Shown here piece after piece: positions 58,001 to 64,000 of a stretch of 64,000 nucleotides of DNA. The notes beneath the pieces were generated by a model. The model searched no databases and had not been told where the DNA came from. It saw nothing but the letters and a program-made list of their open reading frames with translations. The translations under genes and the position numbers were made by a program. Position 1 is the first letter of the stretch; every line of letters starts with the position of its first letter. Source of the stretch: Diadema setosum (Eukaryota > Echinodermata > Echinoidea > Diadematoida > Diadematidae); assembly GCA_033980235.1 (NCBI GenBank), contig CM067072.1:31099759-31163758 (forward strand), in the 5' to 3' direction.

Positions 58001-60972
58001 ACATTTGGTATGTTCCCTCCCCCGCCAGTCATCATCTATATAATAAGGTGGTGGTACATGTAGGTACACTACATGCACATATTGTTCCTGATACATATTT
58101 TGTCGTGATACAATCTGAAGTCGAGATAAAACACTCTCTAAATCATGAGGGAGGTTAAAACTGCTGTAATCGCATTTTGTGATTCAATTTAATCTTTGCA
58201 TTATAATCTAGGAGATGCTGAAACATATAAAATAAACTGCTTAATCATTTACGTTGATGTAGGGCAATTTGTCAATCAGTTGCAATGAAAACATCTCGAC
58301 GGAAGAATTTCATGAATTTGAATAATTAAGCAGTACCGCTGCATGCTATAAGGATTAGAACCAACACTTGCTGTCGGGCGAAAGCTCAGTGGTCTAGTGG
58401 AGATGACGCCTGTCCGAAGACCAGGAGGTTGTATGTCGAATCCTGCTCGAGTACGTACGCCCATGATTTTTTATCATGGCTACTACTAAAACACTGATCA
58501 ATTAATAGTGCCTATTCACGTTGATGTAGGTCAATTAGTCAATCAGTTGCAATTTAACATTCACTCAGCTAAAAAGATCAAACTTACGGCCAATGCCTGA
58601 AGAGTTGCTAAATACAGCAGTGCCAAGTCATTTAGTGAAGATGAAAGAGTCAGTCCACAGATCTATCAAACGAGGAAGAAAGAAACAAAGGGCAAGATCA
58701 TAATATAAAATCACCATTCCTTCCATCAACATCAGGCCCCTATAGTCTTGAGAACACACTTAAGGCATTAGAGATTCTCCTACAATACACTCTGAATATT
58801 GTACTAATCACTGAGTTCATATAATGGAATGGACCCTTGTGAAAGAGACTTGAAAAGATAAAAAATGACAAGATTTACAAGACAGTAACATGAATATAAA
58901 TTGGTGGGACTGCAAGTTGTTGAGTGTCATTTTTTTTTCAAATCTAGTTCTGTCTCATTTTAGGATTTTAGTTAATTTGGAAAATATTTCGTCAGGTTTT
59001 TCAGTTGTTAAGCATTGTTTCTCAAAACTTTGCCTTTATTTACACATTATATCTTGCCTCCTTGTACAGCTGTAGATTACTGTGAAAAAGAAAAGAGGAA
59101 CAATATTATGCTCAGCCTATGACAAGGTCAGTCACTTGGCTGTCAATACTGACTGTTTTTGTATTCAGAGCTTGTGCTGAAGTGGTCAATACAGGTACAA
59201 TTGTGTACCTGTTGGTACTGTAGGTAAATATGTACAATTATAGTAATCAAGCATTTAACATAAAAATGTCCAAAGGTCACTGCAACTGACCATGCCTTTT
59301 AGTGAGGGATCCGCCAGAGGTGACCGGTTGCCGTAAAAATAGGGGCACACATGCAAGTCCTTGGTCAGTGTGGCTGGAGATGAGAGCCCACTCTCTTTGG
59401 CCATGGTCAGCAAATGGTCATCTAACCAGGAATAGATGGTACAGCCCCTGACCAAACAATATGAGAGAAAATTTCAGCTGGACATATGACATAATGATCA
59501 AGACGAGTACTGTATATGCTGTATATTTAGCAAGTATAATTATTTTGCAAATCAGGACTTCTCAGATAATTTTGTGATTGGTTGAATTCACAATTAAGAA
59601 CTGCACTGATGGAATTAAGAATAAAAAAAAAAGAATTAAAAAGTGATGGAATGAGAGATAAATAATATCTGTTTGGAGGAGAAAATATTGTGATTTACCA
59701 TTCTGGATGCAATGCACAGCACATTTGCGTTACCTGATGCAATAGAATACCAAAGTGATGACGTCACAGTCTTTTGTTATAGCTTAGGTTTGAACCAGGT
59801 GCATACATAAACACCTGGAGCCAGGTAAGGTTGTTTATAACCAGATTCCATGGCAATGAAAGGCTATGATATCACACATTGGTACATGTACTCCATACTG
59901 TTTGCGAGTTTGCTACTGAATATCAGTTGATCTGCAAAATTTGTAATATAATACAGTGTATACTGTGCTAACGTGATGACAATAAACAAGAAGAGGGATA
60001 TCACAGAAACATGCATATCACATAATGATTAATGTAGAAATGTTACTTTTTTTCACTCAGCTGCTGCAGTTCCTCGTAGGCTGGATGGGTCCTAATGATG
60101 TGGTCGATGAGCTTTCCCGTGCAGCTCTCTCCTCCTTCATTCCCCCAGAGCCCTGGCACCATGGCACTGTAGTACGGACCCCAGACTCCAGGCACAAAAG
60201 TTGCCTTTTCACTCAGCTAAATGTGGTAGAAATAATACATGAAGGATCTAATTGCTGAATAAGGCAGCACATTTACACACAGTATTTGTCACAATGTTTT
60301 CTTGATTGCATTTCTTTTATAATACACATATTATACAGTCAAACCTGTCTATAGCGGCCACCCAAGGGAGACAAAAAGAGTGGTCAGTATTATAGACAGG
60401 TGGCCGCTAATAGACAGGTTCTTTATAATATGCTTTTTCTCTTGGAGTGAATTGTTTTTAGCGGTCGTATACAGCAGGTGGTCGCTAATACAGGTTTGAC
60501 TGTACACACAAACATGCATGTACAGGGACAGACCAACAGACAAACGGACAGACATACACACATAAAAGTCTGCTGGACACATATTGTGCACATGAGCAGC
60601 ATCCAGAATAAGATTTCAAAGAAATGTTGCCTTTTTATTTGTCCTTCGCAAATTACACAGGCGACCATCCATTATAGAAAGTCCAAGGGACCGGCAGTTT
60701 TCTTACATTATATTGAAATTTCATTATAACCAAAGAGAATTTGTACCATACACTTCAAAGATAATAATTTCAGGACCTGAATTTGTACGTTTTTGTAATA
60801 AAGTTTCATTATCACCGTGATCTCTGTAAAAGCCTTATCACATAACATGGGAGGATACATTGTCTTACACTCATATGGCAGGTGGAAGTTCCGCAGATGA
60901 GGGCGAGTCTGGAGGTCAAAGGTTGACTCTCGGAGGGCAGGTCAAAGCCTGACAGGTCAGCACCAAGCAGTC
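50898..60972 (-). CDS. FGGY: FGGY-type carbohydrate kinase, C-terminal half (seven exons)
   Basis: FGGY-family kinases phosphorylate sugars with ATP. The animal FGGY protein acts on D-ribulose in the cytosol. Seven exons on this strand give about 289 residues, roughly the C-terminal half of an approximately 550-residue protein. Diagnostic segments in order are [29 protein letters not shown] with [45 protein letters not shown], a CGGL ATP-site motif, GACASGKF, and a [19 protein letters not shown] tail. All splice sites are GT-AG and the codon phases join without conflict. Upstream exons were not found between 60973 and 64000, so they lie beyond the window. Exon six contains an unusual frame disturbance. 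Repeats fill the introns. Confidence 0.93.
51751..52016 (+). repeat. TATC/GATA tetranucleotide microsatellite in the last FGGY intron
   Basis: Long runs of ATCT units are interrupted by TGTA and TTTA variants. The tyrosine/leucine/serine-rich open frames in all three phases are products of the repeat. Confidence 0.95.
52206..52297 (-). CDS. FGGY: FGGY exon 6, with shifted-frame stretch
   Basis: Acceptor 'catttcag' and donor 'gtaagaatgg' are clear, and the 92-base length keeps phase with both neighbours. In the spliced frame the start (GLP) and end ([11 protein letters not shown]) fit FGGY. The middle fits ([18 protein letters not shown]) only in the frame one base off. The shift begins at a CCC run and is reversed at a GGGG run, so one extra and one missing base compensate. 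There is no stop in either frame. This may be real compensating change or paired homopolymer sequence errors. Confidence 0.85.
52415..52499 (-). mobile_element. MITE family H, copy 6
   Basis: TTAA 52411-52414 and 52500-52503 flank a diverged copy ('cccgctgtggcggtgtg' to 'gtctttaacaggtt'). It lies in the FGGY intron between exons 5 and 6. Confidence 0.7.
52504..53139. other. FGGY intron, nothing further seen
   Basis: This is AT-rich intronic sequence with an A run near 52827. No exon or element was recognised. Confidence 0.5.
53140..53316. repeat. element with degenerate TTAGGG-like core, copy 2
   Basis: A C run, 'actggttagtg', degenerate TTAGGATTAGG-type units, then 'ggggtaattgccca'. The order is the same as at 17072-17293. 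It lies in an FGGY intron. Confidence 0.65.
53632..53751. mobile_element. small palindromic MITE family M, copy 2
   Basis: 'agggccctgttttatgaaga' pairs with 'gataaaacggggccc' at the other end. The core 'ctatggcagcctgtgtgg' matches the inverted copy at 39230-39354. Confidence 0.72.
53752..54080. other. FGGY intron, nothing further seen
   Basis: No exon or repeat was recognised. Confidence 0.45.
54082..54617 (+). repeat. dispersed repeat family S, copy 3
   Basis: This is the closest relative of copy 1, from 'actagaaaagcactctgag' to 'cctcccttggcggaggtaat'. It is intronic to FGGY. Confidence 0.82.
54828..54913 (-). mobile_element. MITE family H, copy 7
   Basis: 'cccgtagcggacaagc' to 'gtcttcaacagg' lies before TTAA 54914-54917. 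The left TTAA is decayed to TTAT. Confidence 0.72.
54918..55493. other. FGGY intron, nothing further seen
   Basis: A-rich tracts occur near 55300 and 55397. No exon was recognised. Confidence 0.45.
55496..56341. mobile_element. pogo/Tigger-like nonautonomous element
   Basis: TA at 55494-55495 and 56342-56343 flanks ends CAGTTCTCTCCGCGTAAT and (other strand) CAGTACTCTCCGCATAATCG. Additional 'ttaatygggta' repeats lie inside both ends. A TA duplication with CAG-starting ends of this kind is typical of pogo/Tigger. The open frames inside show no transposase motif I can recognise. Confidence 0.78.
56344..56679. other. FGGY intron, nothing further seen
   Basis: No exon or repeat was recognised. 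Confidence 0.45.
56680..57062 (+). repeat. dispersed repeat family S, copy 4 (old)
   Basis: It keeps 'gcagcgccttaccaaagcag', 'gaactcctaagctcgttgac' and 'aacctcctccttgg' in family order. It is 5'-incomplete and diverged. Confidence 0.65.
57146..57266 (-). CDS. FGGY: FGGY exon 5
   Basis: Acceptor 'cctttatacag' follows a T-rich tract and donor 'gtcagt' ends the exon after 40 codons plus one base. It encodes [10 protein letters not shown], then [22 protein letters not shown], including the CGG(L) motif near the ATP site of FGGY kinases. Confidence 0.92.
57660..58025. repeat. cluster of inverted repeats in an FGGY intron
   Basis: Two short palindromes around CCCATGGG (57673-57690, 57699-57716) precede a hairpin. 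In the hairpin, 'ggaacatgtaccaaacgtta' to 'gggaggctataagtccc' (57878-57945) pairs with the inverted segment at about 57953-58018. The sequence is locally GC-richer. It may be a MITE, but no target duplication was defined. Confidence 0.6.
58250..58556 (+). repeat. tRNA-derived SINE flanked by a direct repeat
   Basis: The head has 'aaagctcagtggtctagtgg' (A-box region, about 58381-58400) and 'tcgaatcctgctcgag' (B-box region, about 58437-58452). The tail matches the window start. A block 'acgttgatgtagg..aatt..gtcaatcagttgcaat' occurs both before (58252-58287) and after (58519-58553) it. No complete cloverleaf was found. Confidence 0.65.
58588..58662 (-). CDS. FGGY: FGGY exon 4
   Basis: This 75-base exon is phase 0 at both ends. 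The acceptor is 'cgtttgatag' and the donor is 'gtaagtttg'. It encodes [20 protein letters not shown], the helix preceding the CGGL region in FGGY kinases. Confidence 0.9.
58663..59290. other. FGGY intron, nothing further seen
   Basis: This is AT-rich intronic DNA. Confidence 0.5.
59291..59447 (-). CDS. FGGY: FGGY exon 3
   Basis: Acceptor 'tgtttggtcag' precedes it, and its first base completes the codon split from exon 2. It encodes IYSWLDDHL and then [20 protein letters not shown], a highly conserved FGGY block. The donor is 'gtcagt' after ...LKGM. That donor is a weaker match but leaves phase 0, as exon 4 requires. Confidence 0.92.
59448..60046. other. FGGY intron, nothing further seen
   Basis: No repeat or extra exon was recognised. 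Confidence 0.5.
60047..60216 (-). CDS. FGGY: FGGY exon 2
   Basis: Acceptor 'ccacatttag' and donor 'gtaaca' bound 56 codons plus two bases. It encodes [19 protein letters not shown] and [20 protein letters not shown]. The GGESCTGK region is the signature of FGGY-C. The short motif LSEK occurs at both ends of the exon by coincidence. Confidence 0.94.
60336..60502. mobile_element. short pogo/Tigger-like MITE
   Basis: TA at 60334-60335 and 60503-60504 flanks ends CAGTCAAACCTGTCTATAGC and (other strand) CAGTCAAACCTGTATTAGCG. It is 167 bp, noncoding, and lies in the intron between FGGY exons 1 and 2. Confidence 0.85.
60869..60972 (-). CDS. FGGY: FGGY exon 1 of those in the window
   Basis: Acceptor 'gcctaatag' and donor 'gtaagac' bound 104 bases. 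It starts with two bases of a split codon and ends in phase 0. It encodes [18 protein letters not shown] and [16 protein letters not shown], a hallmark of FGGY kinases. The coding sequence before it is outside the window. Confidence 0.93.
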
Positions 60973-61086
60973 CTATTAGGCGCATCATTTAGGTCAAGAG
61001 TAAAGATAGACAAAACATCATGGCAGAAATAAATTACACAAATATACTATCACTTTGAGCATTTAGGATGAGGTGTACAGACTTAA

Positions 61087-61862
61087 ACCTAATCAGGCTG
61101 GGCTTTTTTGGCTATGCTATATCTGGGGGGGGGGGGGGGGGGGGGATTCCGCCCCCCCCCTTCAGATCTCGCCTATGGAACGCGCGATTGCGCCGAAAAT
61201 CAGCACACGCGACGCCCGCGACGTATTCAATCAAAATGTATGGTTGCTTTCTCCGAAAAATTTTTCTTATATTTTATATTAATTAATTATTGTAATTTAT
61301 GCATAAAATCAGTTTTGGGCTCTAAATCACTTATTAATGCTCCAATTAAGCTAATTTCTTTTTTAAAATGTTTCTTGTATCATTCTTCTGAGACATAGGA
61401 TAAAAAAAAATCTGTATCGAAATTAATTTCTTATGTATTTTATTGTTTTTTTTTTATTTCTTATGTATTTGTTTTTTGACCTTTTGTTTTTGTTTGTTTT
61501 TTGGGCAAAATTTGTCACAGACATTTTTCGAAGCATTATTATGCTAAAATAAATTAATTTCGGCCATTCTAAGTGAAGATATGAATTTTTATGTGAATTA
61601 ATTGAAAAAACAAAATTTGCATTGGATTTGTACACAAAATCACGTTTTGGAGCAATTTTGGGGTTGACAAATTTTTTTCGAACGGGCGTCGCATCAAAAC
61701 GGTAAGCGCGGGTGCAACAATTTGGGTCTCAAAAGTTGCGCGATACTTGAAAGAAAAAAGTCATGAAACATCGCGGCGGGAGCTTATCGCGTTGCAAAGA
61801 TATTGCGCGAAACGTCGAGGGGGGGCGGATTCCCCCCCCCCCCCCCCCCAGCCTGATTAGGG
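61087..61862. mobile_element. TTAA element family R (piggyBac-like ends)
   Basis: TTAA 61083-61086 and 61863-61866 flanks ends ACCTAATCAGGCTGGG and (other strand) CCCTAATCAGGCTGGG. G runs and the block 'gattccgcccccc' follow inside both ends. CpG-rich flanks surround an AT-rich middle with poly-T and TTTTTG tracts. No transposase frame was found. Confidence 0.8.
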
Positions 61863-61969
61863 TTAACCCATACTGTGCTTTGCTCACAGGCTGGCATGCA
61901 TGCTGGAGTGCTTCTCTTTGCCAGATGTCACAGAAGTCTAGAAAAGAACTGTCAGTGAATAGATATTAA

Positions 61970-62531
61970 AGGGAAGGTAAACCCAAAAAGCAATGTGGAT
62001 TGAGTGAAAGCAGCAACATTAGTAGAACACATCAGTGAAAGGGAAGATAAACCCCAAGAGCAATGTGGATTGAGTGAAAGCAGCAACATTAGTAGAACAC
62101 ATCAGTGAAAGGGAAGATAAACCCCAAGAGCAATGTGGATTGAGTGAAAGCAGCAACATTAGTAGAACACATCAGTGAAAGGGAAGATAAACCCCAAGAG
62201 CAATGTGGATTGAGTGAAAGCAGCAACATTAGTAGAACACATCAGTGAAAGGGAAGATAAACCCCAAGAGCAATGTGGATTGAGTGAAAGCAGCAACATT
62301 AGTAGAACACATCAGTGAAAGGGAAGATAAACCCCAAGAGCAATGTGGATTGAGTGAAAGCAGCAACATTAGTAGAACACATCAGTGAAAGGGAAGATAA
62401 ACCCCAAGAGCAATGTGGATTGAGTGAAAGCAGCAACATTAGTAGAACACATCAGTGAAAGGGAAGATAAACCCCAAGAGCAATGTGGATTGAGTGAAAG
62501 CAGCAACATTAGTAGAACACATCAGTGAAAG
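61970..62531 (+). repeat. 70-bp tandem array, eight units
   Basis: 'caatgtggattgagtgaaag' starts at 61991, 62061, 62131, 62201, 62271, 62341, 62411 and 62481, an exact 70-bp period. Units two to eight look identical; the first differs at a few bases. The unit is the terminal segment of the host MITE. Confidence 0.97.
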
Positions 62532-63017
62532 TTTGAGGAAAATCGGACAATCGATGCAAAAGTTATGAATTTTTAAAGTTTTGGTGTAGGAACCGCTGGA
62601 TGAGGAGACTACTAGAGGATATGACGTATGAGTGGACAACAATACAAAGAAAATATAAAGGAAATTCAACAAAAATTCACTTTTCTAGAATCATGAAAGA
62701 GCAATGGACCAACCTCTTTCAGAAAGCGGGTGGAATAATTGCTACCCTTAACATATGTCAATATCAAGTTGATGGAATTTGAAATTTTCATGAAAAATGG
62801 ATTTTTGTAGAATTTTCTTTATATTTTCTTGGTATTGTTGTCCACTCATACGTCATAACCTCTAGTAGTCTCCTCATCCAGCGGTTCCAACACCAAAACT
62901 TTAAAAATTCATAACTTTCGCATCGATTGTCCGATTTTCTTCAAACTTTCACTGATGTGTTCTACTAATGTTGCTGCTTTCACTCAATCCACATTGCTCT
63001 TGGGGTTTATCTTCCCT
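61970..63017. mobile_element. MITE family B, copy 2, with tandemly amplified left end
   Basis: TTAA 61966-61969 and 63018-63021 flank AGGGAAGGTAAACCC and (other strand) AGGGAAGATAAACCCCAAG. The inverted right arm carries a single copy of the terminal 70 bp, while the left arm carries eight in tandem. The middle matches family B copy 1. Confidence 0.92.
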
Positions 63018-63021
63018 TTAA

Positions 63022-63668
63022 AGGTCCTGTTTACCTTTTGGGAGCAGTGATTAAAAAAATGTTCAAGATATTACATTTGCTGCATATGTGTAGGTCTGTT
63101 GTATCACAAAACATCCTACCATATAAAGTTTTTGCAAAAAAGCTCTAAAATATAAGGAGATATCTGTATTTTTCTCATTAAACCATAACTGTAGACAGTT
63201 TAGTCTGGCAACATTTTTATTAAAGCTATTGTTCACACTTTGTGTATTTAACAATACTTACCATTGATTATATGGATTCAAATTTTTACATTGGTTGTTT
63301 CTATCCCAAACTCACATTTTGGAACTAATTTAAAGCACTAATGCTGGGTTGTTGTTTCATCTGCAAATAGTAAATTACGCCTTTAAACTCATCCCCTTAA
63401 TCCCAATTGTGTCAGCATGGCCTCCCTGTTGGACTAGGGCACAGTGATATACCAGAGTAGGCTTGATAACTTCACAACTAATGTATATCAACTTTGGATG
63501 GATTAATGTATGCTGAAACCTTGGAAAGTTAAAGACATACCATCCCTTTTGCATGAACATTTTTGAAAATTTGGTGAAAACACTTACGTATTGAAGAAAA
63601 CACTATTTGGAAGCCTCCTGTAAATTTTGAACTCAAGAGGGTCTTTATTTGTTGAGTTAAATTGACTG
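63022..63668. other. probable FGGY intron, nothing further seen
   Basis: No upstream FGGY exon was recognised here. Short open frames have no splice or family support. Confidence 0.45.
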
Positions 63669-63672
63669 TTAA

Positions 63673-64000
63673 AGGGACTGTACAGTACTGGTTGAGGTGG
63701 GGATTCATGTTTTGAACATTCCTAGGTGAGATAATGAGAAACCTCTTATGAAATTTATATGAAAGAGCATGCAATTTTAAAAAGGATTCAACGTTTATTT
63801 GATGAAAATTGGCTTTCAAATGGCCGAGATATTAAAAAAAGTGATAATAATAAAAGGCAACAGGCCACACTTTAGTTAAGATCTCTTTGTTTCACGTTGT
63901 TTTTGGATATCTCAGCCATTTCATAACCGATTTTCATCAAATAAACTTTTGATACCCCTTAGAATTGCAAGCTCTTTGATATTTCAGAGTGGTTTCTGAA
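63673..64000 (+). mobile_element. MITE family A, copy 6, cut by window edge
   Basis: AGGGACTGTACAGTACTGG follows TTAA 63669-63672. The element continues with the family core to the end of the window. Confidence 0.9.

Noticed and set aside
61875..61935. Upstream FGGY exon
   Set aside because: The segment is open on the minus strand but does not match the expected residues before the GAD...CGTS block, and it lacks fitting splice sites.
61991..62531. CRISPR-like regular array
   Set aside because: The units are contiguous 70-bp tandem repeats without unique spacers, inside a eukaryotic transposon.

Overview
This is a eukaryotic, AT-rich, intron- and transposon-dense window, most likely from a marine invertebrate. 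The Mag/SURL-like Gypsy element and the style of the short repeats suggest an echinoderm or other invertebrate deuterostome, but this is inference and the species is not identified. No bacterial operons, rRNA genes, CRISPR arrays or clear functional tRNA genes were seen.

Host genes. The only host gene I can name is an FGGY-type carbohydrate (D-ribulose) kinase on the minus strand. Seven exons between 60972 and 50898 encode its C-terminal half. All splice sites and codon phases fit. The 5' half must lie beyond the right edge. Exon 52206-52297 contains a stretch where the conserved FGGY motif is in a shifted frame, bounded by two compensating single-base differences. Possible exons of a second, unidentified minus-strand gene lie at 674-840 and 1454-1535. 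Other exon-like patches are weaker.

Mobile elements. Most of the window is repeats. (1) A young Gypsy/Mag LTR element (31935-37794) has LTRs that differ at one position, a tRNA-Ser(GCT)-like primer site that overlaps the gag start codon, and one in-frame stop in RT. (2) Two LINEs of one broad group sit inside a single long-armed foldback element (4354-11222). An intact-loop copy (11921-12960) supplies the empty site. (3) A Helitron-like tandem-repeat element (15045-16403) is inserted in a MITE. (4) At least ten families of short nonautonomous DNA elements occur. Many are flanked by TTAA, and several are joined end to end so that neighbours share one TTAA. (5) Pogo/Tigger-like (TA), Harbinger-like (TAA) and hAT-like short elements, tRNA-derived SINEs and microsatellites are also present.

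Layout. 1-3500: possible host exons and microsatellites. 3870-16443: the main nested TTAA-element complex with both LINEs and the Helitron-like insert. 16450-31900: intergenic or intronic DNA with scattered MITEs. 31931-37798: the LTR element. 37800-50500: dispersed repeats and a second TTAA chain. 50898-64000: the FGGY locus, whose introns hold pogo-like elements, a GATA-type microsatellite and a 70-bp tandem array grown from one end of a TTAA element.
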